64,000 bases of DNA, taken from NCBI GenBank assembly GCA_963575745.1, contig CAUYUJ010016064.1, forward strand, positions 113,501-177,500. Direction: 5' to 3'. Both the position numbers and the translations under genes were made by a program. The notes below the pieces were generated by a model. That model had not been told where the DNA came from, did not search any database, and saw nothing but the letters and a program-made list of their open reading frames with translations. The stretch comes from Prorocentrum cordatum (Eukaryota > Sar > Dinophyceae > Prorocentrales > Prorocentraceae). This document shows positions 21,449 to 32,546 of the stretch, one piece after another (the first letter of the stretch is position 1; every line of letters starts with the position of its first letter).

Positions 21449-22019
21449 CTGAGCGACGGAGGCGAAGGAGGAAGGGGGAGAGAAGGAACAGGAAGGAAAA
21501 GGAGGAGGAGGAGGAAGAGGGGGGTGAGGAAGGGGGGAGAGAAGGAGCAGGTAGGGAGGGGAGGAGGAGGAGGAGAGGAGGAGGAGGAGGAGGAGGAGGA
21601 GGAGGAGGAGGAGGAAGAGAGGAGGAGGAAGGGGGGAGAGAAGGAGCAGAGAGGGAAAGGAGGAGGAGGACGAGGAGGAGGAGGAGGAGGAGGAGGAAAG
21701 GGGAGAGAAGGAGCAGAAAAGAAAAAGAGGACGCGGAACGGGGGAGAGCAGGAGCAGGAAGGGAGGGAAGGAGGAGGAGAAGGAGGAGAAGAAGGAATGG
21801 GGGAGAGAAGTAGCAGAAAGGACAATGAGAAGGAGCAGGAGGAGGAGGAGGAAGGTGGAGAGAAGGAGCAGGAGAAGGGAGAAGGAGGAGGAGGAGGAGG
21901 AGGAACAAGAAGGGGGAGAGGAGGAGGAGGAAACGGATGAGGAAGAAGAGGAGCAAGGGGGAGAGAGAAGGAGCAGGAAAGAAGTGGAGGAGGAGGAGGA
22001 GGAGAAGGAGAGAAGCAGA
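21449..22019. repeat. (GGA)n-rich polypurine array
   Basis: Same character as 18905-20655, including the GAGAAGGAGCAG segment. It flanks the 5' side of the LINE 3' fragment. Confidence 0.95.
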
Positions 22020-22735
<716 letters not shown>

Positions 22736-23079
22736 CCATTGCGGTCCTTCAAGGTATAGCAGACCACAGAAGCTGGAGAGCTCAGATGGAAGACCTATTT
22801 CTTCCTCGAATGAATTCGAGGAGATCCCATCAAAGGATCAATGGCACTGGCTTGTCGCGAGAGCCTCTCGGATTAAGACATCCGCCGATCTGGCGTGTGA
22901 GTTTAAGAAGTCTAAGCTGAAGCTCTGCTTCAGCATGAGCTTTTAGCTCTGCTTGGGAGGGAGGGGGGGACGTAATTAACTGACGAATTCAGTGCTCGGC
23001 ACCTCCCCCACCGCTGCCAGCCCCCAGGAGAGATGGGGGGGAGGGACAGGAGAGAGGGGGGGACGGAGAGGGGGGGGGG
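22736..23079. other. Short open segment after (GAT)n; no gene assigned
   Basis: The plus-strand frame running through the GAT array continues for about 70 non-repetitive codons to a stop at 22946 (containing EEIPSKDQWHWLVARASRI). It could be an exon fragment, but I recognise nothing in it. G runs follow. Confidence 0.3.
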
Positions 23080-23353
23080 CAAGCTAGGTGCGCTCGCGTC
23101 ATATCTGACGTCCTACCCCTCCCTCCCATCCCTTACCATGGCGCTGATTTTCTCTATCCGCGGACGCGTGTCGTAGCGGACCTGTGCTCCGCGCGCGCGC
23201 GCGCGTGCTAGTGGGTGGTGGTGCGCGTGCGTGCGTGCGTGCGTGTGTGCGTGGTGGTGGTGGTGGTGGTGGTGGTGGTGGTGTGGTGGTGGTGTGTTGG
23301 TGGTGGTGGTGGTGGTGGTTGTGATGGTGGTGGTGGTGGTGGGGTGGTGGTGG

Positions 23354-23384
<31 letters not shown>

Positions 23385-23941
23385 GGTGGTGGTGGTGGTG
23401 GTGGAGGTGGTGGTGGTGTGGTGGTGGTGGTGGTGGTGCGGCGCGGTGGTGGCGGGCGGATGGGCGCGCGAGAAAGAGGCCCGCGCGGGGGCGAGAACGC
23501 CATCCTGAACGACGGAGGCCAAACACCGATCCGAAAATGAGGCCCACGCTGCAGCGGGAGCACGATTCGGAACGATTCGGGAGCAGAAATGAGGCCGGCG
23601 CCTCAGCGAGAGCAGCATTTTGAAAAAAAAGCAGGCGAAAACCCGTTCCCCGGGAATCCTGTGTAAAAAACAATACGCGGGGGGGGTCGGCCATCTTCGG
23701 GACGCCATCAGGGGAAGTGGGAGAGTATTTTCCATATTGTGTAATTGTACAGAAGAGGGGGGGGGGGGGGACAGGAGAAAGGGGGGGCGACGGAGGAAAG
23801 GAGAGAGGGGGGGGGGGACAGCAGAGAGTGGGGGGGGGGCAGGAGAGACGGGGGGGGAAAGGAGAGAGGCGGGGGGGCAAGCTAGGTGCGCTCGCGTCAT
23901 ATCTGACATCCTACCCCTCCCTCCCATCCCTTACCATGGCG
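23080..23941. repeat. 798-bp direct duplication landmarks with G runs
   Basis: The segment GCAAGCTAGGTGCGCTCGCG through CTTACCATGGCG occurs at 23080-23144 and again at 23877-23941, each time just after G-rich runs. A second shared segment (GCCTCAGCG...AGCAGCATTTTG...CAATACGC) lies at 23600-23680 and 24272-24352, so the block is a diverged tandem duplication. Confidence 0.8.
23207..23453. repeat. (GTG)n array
   Basis: GTG/TGG trinucleotides with few interruptions. It is preceded by GTGC repeats at 23220-23250 and an alternating GCGC tract near 23192. Confidence 0.95.
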
Positions 23942-24100
23942 TAGATCCCCTCTCTACTCGCACAGTCGGATGTCGAGCAGGGCAATGATCCCGAAAGGGT
24001 ACGCGATGCATCGTAGAGCACGGCATGGCATGGCGTAGAAGAGCACCGCAAAGCGTAGCATCAACCTAGCATTGCATTGGATGCCGTGGCATGGCACGGG

Positions 24101-24260
24101 AAATGACGCCAGCGCTGCAGCGGGAGCACGAGTCGGAACGAGCGGAAGCGCGGAAATGAGGCCAACGCTGCAGCGGGAGCACGATTCGGAACGAGCGGAA
24201 GCACGGAAATGAGGCCAGCGCTGCAGCGGGAGCACGATTCGGAACGAGCGGGGCCCGAAA
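24101..24260. repeat. 53-bp minisatellite, about 3 copies
   Basis: AAATGAGGCC or AAATGACGCC begins units at 24101, 24154 and 24207. Each contains CGCTGCAGCGGGAGCACG and GGAACGAGCGG. A related unit occurs at 23536, and GCCAGCGCTGCAGCGGGAGC recurs at about 49888. Confidence 0.85.
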
Positions 24261-24429
24261 ATGAGGCCCGCGCCTCAGCGAAAGCAGCATTTTGGAAAAA
24301 AATGCAAGCGAAAACCCAACTCTTGGGAATCCTGTGTAAAAAACAATACGCAACGGGGGGGGCTAATACTTTCAAACCGTCATCAGGGGAAGAGGGAGAG
24401 TAGTATTCATATTGAGTAGTTGTAGAGGG

Positions 24430-24660
24430 GGTGGGGGGGACAGGAGAGAGGGGGGGGGGAGAACAGGAGAGAGGGGGGGGGGACAGGAGAGAAGAGAGGG
24501 GGGGGGGACCGCAGAGAGGGGGAAGGGGGGGGGACAGGAGAGAAGGGGGGGGGGGACAGGAGAGAGGGGCGGGGGGGGGGGAAAGGAGAGAGGGGGGGGG
24601 CAGGAGAGAGGGGGGGCAGGAGAGAGGAGGGGGGGAAGGGGGGGTGGGGGGGGGGCCGGG
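24430..24660. repeat. G-run tract (GGGACAGGAGAGAGG units)
   Basis: Runs of 7-12 G alternate with ACAGGAGAGA, as at 23750-23875. It has strong potential for G-quadruplexes. Confidence 0.85.
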
Positions 24661-24738
24661 ATCACCATCACCATCTCCATCACCACCACCATCACCATCA
24701 CCATCACATCACCATCCATCATCACATCACCATCATCA

Positions 24739-24829
<91 letters not shown>

Positions 24830-25330
24830 TTCATCCGGAGCGCCCCAGATCGGCGGCACTGGCCGGAGGCCACTACAATATGGGGAAAAGCTACAGAAGA
24901 ACAAGAGAAGAGAAGAGAAGAGAAGTGACGAGAAGGGAGAAGAAGAGAAGAAAAGACAAGAGAAGAGAAAATATTGTTTTATAAAAATCAAAAAAAAAAA
25001 GAGAGACGAAGAGAAGAGAAGAGAAGAGAAGACAAGAGAAGAGAAAAGAAGAGAAGAGAGGAGAGGAGAGGAGATGAGAAGATAGGATAATGAAAGAAAA
25101 GCACATAAAAGCGCAGAGAAAAGAGTATAATAAATAAGATAAAGAAGAGAGTAATATATAGATATGAAATCATAAGAGAAGAGAATATACGAGGCGATAA
25201 GAGAAGAGAAACGAATAGCTAACAGAAGAGAAAACAAGATAATAGAAAAGAAGAGAAGAGAAATGAAGAGACGAGAAGAGAATAAAGATAATAAACACGG
25301 AGAAACTGAGAAAAGGGAAGAGAAGAAATG
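24661..25330. repeat. (CAT)n array then (GAAGA)n-rich array
   Basis: 24661-24834 is (CAT)n/(CAC)n. After a 60-base island, 24895-25330 is a degenerate AGAGAAGAGA tract. No gene is supported. Confidence 0.93.
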
Positions 25331-25814
25331 CACCTGGGGTGGAGGGCAAGAATAGAATGGGAAGGGGGACAAGGACGACAACGAGGACGACGAGGGACAG
25401 GGTTTCGAAAGCTGTTCGCAGGTGTACTGGTGTAGGCGATGAGCGACCCCCCTCCCCTCTTCTTGCTGTTCCTCCTCGTTGCAGCCATCCCTTCTCTTCC
25501 ACCCTTCTCCCATGTCCCTCCTCCTGCGTCGTCCTCCTTCCTGATTTCCAGCGTCCAGTTACAACCAGAGGTTCATGCAAACACAAACGATGGTGGAAAG
25601 GGGATGTATACCCAGCATCAGCTCAATCAGAGTCTCTCCCAGCCGCCTCCCCCCTTTTCTGTATTCCGCCGTTCTCCCTATTTCTCCTGTTTATTCCTCA
25701 TCCTCCTCCTCCTCATCATCATCACCACCATCATCAGCATCAGCATCATCACCATCGCCATCATCATCGTCAGCAGCATCACCACCACCACCACCATCAT
25801 CAACATCTTCATCA
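25331..25814. repeat. Unassigned island followed by (ATC)n array
   Basis: 25331-25689 has no recognised gene. 25690-25814 is an imperfect ATC/CAC array that runs directly into the relict spliced leader at 25815. Confidence 0.8.
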
Positions 25815-25835
25815 TCCGTAGCCATTTGGCTCAAG
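25815..25835 (+). other. Relict dinoflagellate spliced leader (DinoSL)
   Basis: Reads T-CCGTAGCCATTT-GGCTCAAG. The 22-nt DinoSL has four T where this has three; every other position matches. Genomic DinoSL outside SL-RNA genes marks a trans-spliced transcript that was reverse transcribed and reinserted. An ATG follows immediately but is not in frame with the LINE zinc finger. Confidence 0.88.
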
Positions 25836-26560
25836 ATGGCGCGATCAGGGCAGATTTCTGGTCCCATGTGGCTGGCTCTAGCCGTCGCGTTTCTTCTTGG
25901 GTCAGGTTCCAAATCGATTCAGTTTTCAGCGAGGCTTTCGCGGCCACAAGTCGTTCATTTTCATTACCTTTCCGACACCCGGCCTCAGTCGCCCGATTGG
26001 GAGCCCAGCCGCGGCGGGTTCGACCAATGGCAGGAAGTGGTGGTGGAGATCAAGGTGCCGCGCGCGGTGGCGGCGGCAAAGGTGGCAGCAGAGGAGGACG
26101 GCGAGGCGGCGTTCAGCCAGGCGCGGGAGGTGCAGGCGGCGGCGCCCCCAAGGCCTGGGACTGCCCCAAGTGCGGTGCCAAGAGGAACTGGGGCTCTCGG
26201 CGCGTCTGTCGTAGCTGCGGGTATGATTGGTGGGAGCAGGGATCTGGTGCAAGCTCATGGTGGGGCGGCAAGTCACACCTGGACGCCAAGGAAAGTCACG
26301 AGCTCAACCAGCTGCGCACAAAGGTCAAGAAGCTGGAAGGAAGCACTCAGTCCCCAGGCTCAAGCGGCGATGCAGGCTCGGCTCCAGCAGCTGGAGGGCA
26401 GCAGCAAACAACAAAGGACGAAAGATAGATCTCGGCGCCTGGGGAAGAGTTACGGAGCGATATCAAAAAGCTCGAAGGCGTGGAGGGCACGAAACAGATC
26501 CTAGAGGCCAAGCGGCAGAAGGCACAACTGTTGGATCACGACTCGTGATCACGTGAGCTT

Positions 26561-26597
26561 GCCTTTGAGAGCTCGTGATTCACGAGCTCTCAAAGGC
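26561..26597. repeat. Perfect 18-bp palindrome inside LINE coding sequence
   Basis: GCCTTTGAGAGCTCGTGA (26561-26578), one base, then its exact reverse complement (26580-26597). The right arm continues the LINE frame (ELSKAKPTSAQLSEV); the left arm is extra and brings stop codons. It looks like a local inverted duplication. Confidence 0.92.
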
Positions 26598-26928
26598 AAA
26601 GCCCACGTCCGCACAGCTCAGCGAGGTGGATCGCAAGCAGAAGAACCAGCAGAGCACCACGGAGGCGCTGGAAAGGATGACCTCGGCCGCCACGGCAAGA
26701 GATCCCGGACCTCCAAGCCCAGAAACTCGAGCTTGAGGGCGGATGCGAGCAGAGTAAGGCCACGGAGGAGGAGCCACAGGCCCTCATCGACGATCGCCTA
26801 GCCAAGCCGCTTCGCGAAGGAGAAGGACCGGACCCCCGCGCGAAGGGGCGCTTGGCGGCGCAGGGGCACCAGCCTCCCCAAGGGCCACAACAGCAATGCT
26901 CACCAAGGGCGAACGTGCGACCGTTTTC

Positions 26929-27113
26929 TTGGCTTGGGCGTTGCTTAATGGGAGGGTCACAAATGGGGGGGTCAGAAACGGTCCCCTTTCGTGCCCCTTT
27001 CGGGCCCCTCCGAGGCCCCAGGGGGCTCGTTTGGGTACCGTTTGGGTACCTTTTCGGACCACCCTCGCCACCCCCCCATTTATGACCCCCCTATTACGCA
27101 ACGCCCAATTGGC
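26929..27113. mobile_element. MITE with about 36-bp terminal inverted repeats and 5-bp target duplication
   Basis: The element is 26934-27108 (175 bp). Its left end reads TTGGGCGTTGCTTAATGGGA and its right end, reversed, TTGGGCGTTGCGTAATAGGG. Both continue GGGTCAnAAATGGGGGGGT. TTGGC flanks both sides (26929-26933 and 27109-27113) as the target duplication. There is no coding capacity. The interior contains GGGTACC twice. It lies in the LINE and so is younger than it. Confidence 0.9.
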
Positions 27114-30100
27114 TACGCTCGACCAGGCCCCGGGCATACTCAGCCCAGGATTCGCCCGGCAATGGAAAGGGCAGGTCGCGGAGCTCCGCCGCCTGGCGCA
27201 ACGCGCGGCATCAGCGCGAGCTGCAGCCGAACGCGACAGCGGCGACGAGCAGGAGCTCGAGGAGGCGGATCTCACCAACATCCTGGACAGCATGGAAGAG
27301 GCGGTCGCCGAGGGCCCCTCGCGCCGCCGACCCCGCAGCCAAGGCTGCCGCCAAGCGCAAGCTGCGTGCCCAAAAGCTCCTCCAAGGACCGCTCTGCGGG
27401 ACTCAAGAGAATGGTGGAGCGCGGGTAACAAGCCGACGCTCACGGCGGCGAGCCTTTACGGCAATGGCCCCTTCACCACCATTCCCGGCGAGCAGCAAGA
27501 CCCCCAGCAGTTCGCGGTCGCGCAGGCGCACATGGGGGACGCGACCCGCTTCCAGGAGAACCACCTCAACGGCCAACGCGCGGTGGAGCAGGAGCGGTGG
27601 CGCGGGCAGGTCGGATGGAGCGCCGTGCTGACCCCAGGCGCGAGCACCGCGGGGGCATCTCAGCAGCGCGCTGTCAGCGGCGGCACGGGGGTCGCAGCGC
27701 GCGCGACCCGCGGCGCGCGCGGCCCTGGCGAGCACGGCAACAAGCCCACCTGCCACGTCTCCGACGGCAGGGCGACAGTAACCCACGTCAACGGGGTGGT
27801 GCCTGGCGGCTTCCTGCTGTCTCGGTCTACTTGAACAACGACGACGTCGGCGAGACCAGCAAGGCCGTGCTGCAGGAGGTCGGGCCCCTCCTCAAGCGCA
27901 CGGGGAGGCCGCGGGCCCTCGCGGGGGGCTGGAACGTCCACCCCGACAGGTTCCATCAGCGCGCGGGCAACTGGCTCTGCAAGGTCGGTGGTCACGTCGT
28001 CGACACGGGAGCGGGCGCCTGCCAGCGCTCCATTCCCGAGGAGCCGTCAGAGCTGGACCGGTTCATCGTCTGCGCGGAGATGCTCGACAAAGCCGCGGCC
28101 TGCACTCGCCTGGACATGGCGGCCCTGGGGCGCGCGAACCCGCGCAGGCCCCACATGGCAGTCAAGCTCAGCCTCGCATGCCACGGCGACCTGGGCCAGT
28201 CGCTCAGGATCAAAGAGCTGACGGCGCCCCCCAAGTCGCGGCCCTTCGGGCCCATGCTCGAGAAGCACTGGGACCACAACGCGGCGCGGGTCCAGATCGA
28301 CCGGAGCGACGACCTGCAGGCCGCGGCGGCTGCCTACAAGGGGCCGTGCGAGGGCGTCGAGGACGAGCTCGTCTGGGCGCACCAGATCGACCCCGACGAG
28401 GCCGACTTCGACCGGGGCCGCGGGGGCCCGCCGAGCTTCAGCTTCGGCTCGCAGGCGCGCGCGCGGCCCATCAAGGGCCCCAAGGCCAGCTTCAAGGACA
28501 AGGAGCTCATGCACCTGAGCGACCACTTCACCCAGGCGCGGCTCCTCGCTGGAGGGCCCGCCACTGCCAGCAGCGCGCCCGACGCGGAGGCCCAGCTCAA
28601 GCCCGAGCGACGAGAAGCAGAGCGCACGCAGCCAGGGCGCTCAAGGGCAACATGCGAGTCCTGGGCCGACGCGCGCGCAGCTAGGCGTCCAACCCCAGTA
28701 ACCAACTACCGCGAGGACGAGACCGAGTGGATGGAGAAGCGCGCGCCCTACATCTTTCGCATGCCGGGCTCGCCGACGCAAGTCGCCACGGGCCGCGCGC
28801 AGGACTTCGACGACAGCCGCGCGCGCACGGCGCGCGACGTCTGCTCCTCGGCCTGGTGACGCGGGGCCCCTGGGAGGACCGAGCTGGCCCGCCTTCTCAG
28901 ACAGCTCGGCCTCGTCGACCGCGACGACCGGGGGGGGGAACTCCACGGGGCGGTCGACAACTACCTGGAGACCAAGCGACGGCTGGAGGAGCGCGGCGAC
29001 TACAGCAGGTCTTTCCCCGGCGCCCCCATCGCCTACCCCTCGTCGGCATGGGGCCCACCCTGACTGGGAGCCTCATCTGGGCAACGGCAGCAGGAGCGGC
29101 GGCCAGCTGGCAGCGCCGCAGTCCCCAGCGCCGCGCGCGGCCCTGGCGCGCACTGCACCCGACGGAGAGTGGAGCGCAATCGACGTCGGGGCGCAGGGTG
29201 CTGCGGCGCACGCTCAAGCACCTGGGGCGCGGGCGGTTACCCCACATTCACTCGCCTGACCCCGCGCAGGACAAAGCCGAGCGGATGGACCCGTGCACGC
29301 GCTATGCCTACGCGCGCACCAGTCAACACGAGAGCGACGGGGTCGACCTGACGACCCACAGCGAGGCGGCAGGCGGCACTGAACCAGGGGCTGGACTGGG
29401 AGCCGCATCTGCGGACGGGGCCGGGGCGATCCCAATCCAGCCCCCTGCCAGCCCATTCGCAGCGCTGGCGGCGACCGCGGGTGGAGGCGATGAGAGCTCG
29501 AGCACACGCCCAGCGCCAAGCGCGGCGACGGACACGGCAGCTCCACCATCGGGGGCTGGAGTGGGAACCACATCTGCGGAGGGTAACAGCGAGATCTCAT
29601 TCCAGCCCTCGCGGGAGACAGCCACAGGCAGCGGCGGCGCTGACAGCGGCAGCGCGCACGGGCCCGGCGCGGCGAGGCCTTTCGCCGAGCGCGCGGCCGC
29701 CCGCTGGGCGCGCGCCGCGGAGCTGCGCGAGGAGGAGCTGGACAGGCTCAGCGCCCGTTCGGGCCGAGCACCACCGCAGCATGAGCGGCCTGGAGCCCAG
29801 CAGCCCCGACGCGCGGGCCGTCGCCGACGACGAGCACTGCAGCTACATCCAGGCCGCCAAGCAATTCACGCGCCGCCGCGGCGACCTCCCGTCGGAGCAC
29901 AGCGACGGCAGCGACGACGGCAGCCACGGCGGCGGCAGCTCGGGCGGCAGCGAGGACCGCCCAGGAGCTGCAGCACCGAGGCCCCCATCCCTCGAGGGCC
30001 CCGCCCTTGGGGCGCAGTGGGCTGCCCGCTTTTCGTTGACAGCGAAGTGCCCAGACTTCCTGCCCTCAGCGGCTTGGGCCCCCCAGGCCAGGGCCGAGGC

Positions 30101-30740
30101 AGAGGTCGGGGGAGCGGCCTTCGCGGCCATCCGCGGGCAGGGAGTGGATGCAGAATTCCATGGCCGCTGGCGCTGGCGGCCTGCATGCCTATTGGCGGGG
30201 CCCGCGCGGCCGGGCACCTGACGACGAAATCCACGGGGCCCCGGCGCGCCGCCCAGGTCGCGCGAAGGTCGCGGCGTCGCAGTGGCCCTCGGAAGTCTGG
30301 AAGGTCAGAATGGACAGCGATCGCTTCTGCCCTCGGCGGCCACCAGCCGACGGCGAGGCGCCGCCTAGGCCGTCGGCCGATTGAGCGCGCCAGGCCGCAA
30401 AGACCTTCAGGCACAGCACAGGCGTCGACAGCGACCGCCTCAATCCCGGGAAGGCCGCGGACCTCGCGACCGCCTCCTCAAAGCGGCCATCGACTTCGGC
30501 ACGAAGTGCGAGGAGCTCGGGGGCTGGTCCGACGTCATCACCGACTCGCCGGTGGTGATGCTTCCCAAGCCCCAGGGCGGCTCTCGGCCCATCGGGCTGC
30601 TGGGCTGGCCCCCTTGCCTCTGGAGCCGCGCCCGCCAGCCCGGCGAACGGCGACGGGGCCCCCAGACCGACCCAGGCGTCGCTGGCGCATTCTGGGGCGG
30701 CCGAGGGCGCGCGGCGGAGGAGGCCGTCTGGCGGCATGAG

Positions 30741-32546
30741 GGCCGCGACAACCCTCTACCCCAGGCACCAGGGCAAACTGCCCATAGCAAAAAAACGATA
30801 GTGTCTTTCTCAAAGGGCATGACCAGGCAACGACGACATTCATGTTTTGAAACATCCAGAAAGAGTTACAGCATTAGCCGCGCGACAACTCCATTCGCAA
30901 CATGCACGTTTGCCACAAGCACACGTGCGCTTGCCTCCCGCGGGAGACGTTCACAACCACGCGATTCACCCCCGACAGGTCGATGCGCTGCGACAGAGCG
31001 CGGCGAGGAACACATCATGGCAGCGGACGCTGTTCTGGCGTTGACAACTGCGCGCCCATATTTTACATAAAAAATTATCGCGACGACGCCACGCGCCAGG
31101 CAGACTGAGTTTCCAAACGCATATATCGACGCATTGGGCTTCAAATATGTTGACGCGCGTTTCACGTCACATTGGCAGCCCGAACGAAGCGCAACAAAAC
31201 ATTTAGGGGCAGAACTCGAGCCCAAGACAAGCGAATGCCACAAAAAAAGTTCCGCTACCTATTAGCTTGCCACGACCACCTGGTTACGTTTAGTAACCTG
31301 ACCCGCCAATGCGCGCCAGCTAGCTGGGGGCTGCGGCACGTCACATGCATGCCCTCGGGCCCCATGAGAACCACCAATCATCCGATCGCAATGTGATGAA
31401 CTGCGTTGCACGCGTGGGCACATGCCTGCACGCGCTCTGGCGCGCATGCGCCGACGTGCGCACGGGCGCACGCACGCGCGCGCGCGGTCGCGCACGCGCT
31501 GTTATTCGCGCCCGCACGGGCGAATATTTGAGCCAACCGCCAGAGCTCGACGATTGCGTCGAGGGCGAATATTCGAGCCAACCGTCAGAGTGGACGAGGA
31601 GGAGGAGGAGGTGGAGGAGCAGGGCGAGGGGGGGAAACGGAGGAGGAGGGAGGAGGAGGGAGGAGGAGGGGGGCAACGAAGGAGCAGGAAGGAAAATGCG
31701 GAGGGGGAGATCAGGAATGGGGCGAGGCACGGAGGAGGAGGAGGACGAGGAGCACCAACGCCCCATCCGATCCCAACCCATACACATTAACGTCACCACC
31801 TAGTGACACTTTCTTCTCAAGCTCAACGCAGTCGCATTAACTGGCGCAATGTCCACACTGTCAGCTGCCCGCACGACTAGCAGTCTGCTAGGACTCCAAC
31901 GAGCGCCCCCCACACAGCCAGGCGGAGAAACTTTGCACAGTCACGAGTTCTTTGGATGGCCGCGGTAGTACCAGTTAAAATGGTAGCGGAGCGCTTCCAA
32001 AACACACAAGCCGATGCCAATCATTTCAACTAGGGCCCCCACTGAGGCTAGGGGGCCAAAATGAATGGGAGGCAACGGTATTCACGATGTCGGCTGTGCT
32101 GCTATGGCGCCGATACCCTGCTGGAGAAAGGATGAGGAGGAGGGTGTCTGGGACATGACCGCTGCGAGGTTGATAGTGCCGATCGGCATTGGCATTGGCA
32201 ATGCGGTGGGCACATTGGTAGCGTTGTCAACGGTGATGCGTACATATATGACGATGGGGACGTTGGAAACACAACAATGCAATTACAAACCACGATAATG
32301 ATGGTGGTGGTGATGACGATGGCGATGATGATGGCGATGGTGAGATGGTGGACTGATCGCTACGCTAATGATTCAAGCGGCAATCGCCGCCAATGCGATG
32401 ATGATGAAGATGAAGCTGCAGAGGGCGATGAATATATTGCGGTAGCGATGGTGGTAGAGAGGAAATTCACAGCGAGGTGTTACACTACTCCATCGCCACG
32501 GCAGCGCCAACATTACATGACCATCGTCACGTTACCTCTTGCTTAC
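30741..32546. other. No gene recognised
   Basis: Small frames only. GGGCGAATATT-GAGCCAACCG occurs at 31521 and 31564 as a 43-base-period duplication. 31594-31745 is GGA-rich, and 32295-32345 is GATG-rich. The downstream part of the split gene at 32547-35817 could continue here beyond its putative donor site, but I could not place another exon. Confidence 0.4.

Larger units (their letters stand above)
25815..30740 (+). pseudogene. LINE retrotransposon with relict SL, zinc finger, endonuclease and partial RT
   Basis: The order fits one LINE. ATG at 26027 opens a Gly-rich N-terminus, then a zinc-ribbon-like finger (WDCPKCGAKRNWGSRRVCRSCGYDWW, 26158-26235) and a coiled coil. An in-frame TAG at 26426 is followed by more coding sequence in the same frame. 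A foldback (26561) and a MITE (26934-27108) interrupt it. An APE-type endonuclease follows from about 27440 (FQENHLNG; VVPGGFLL), with a frameshift near 27825 (SVYLNND, GGWNVHP). The usual GGDWN has lost its Asp here. After long unrecognised sequence, 30480-30640 has the start of a reverse transcriptase (VVMLPKPQGGSRPIGLL). Catalytic RT motifs are not found, so it is truncated and inactive. Confidence 0.78.

Noticed and set aside
32050-32062. CATTTTGGC on the minus strand, another DinoSL-like core
   Set aside because: A nine-base match is expected by chance at this window size.
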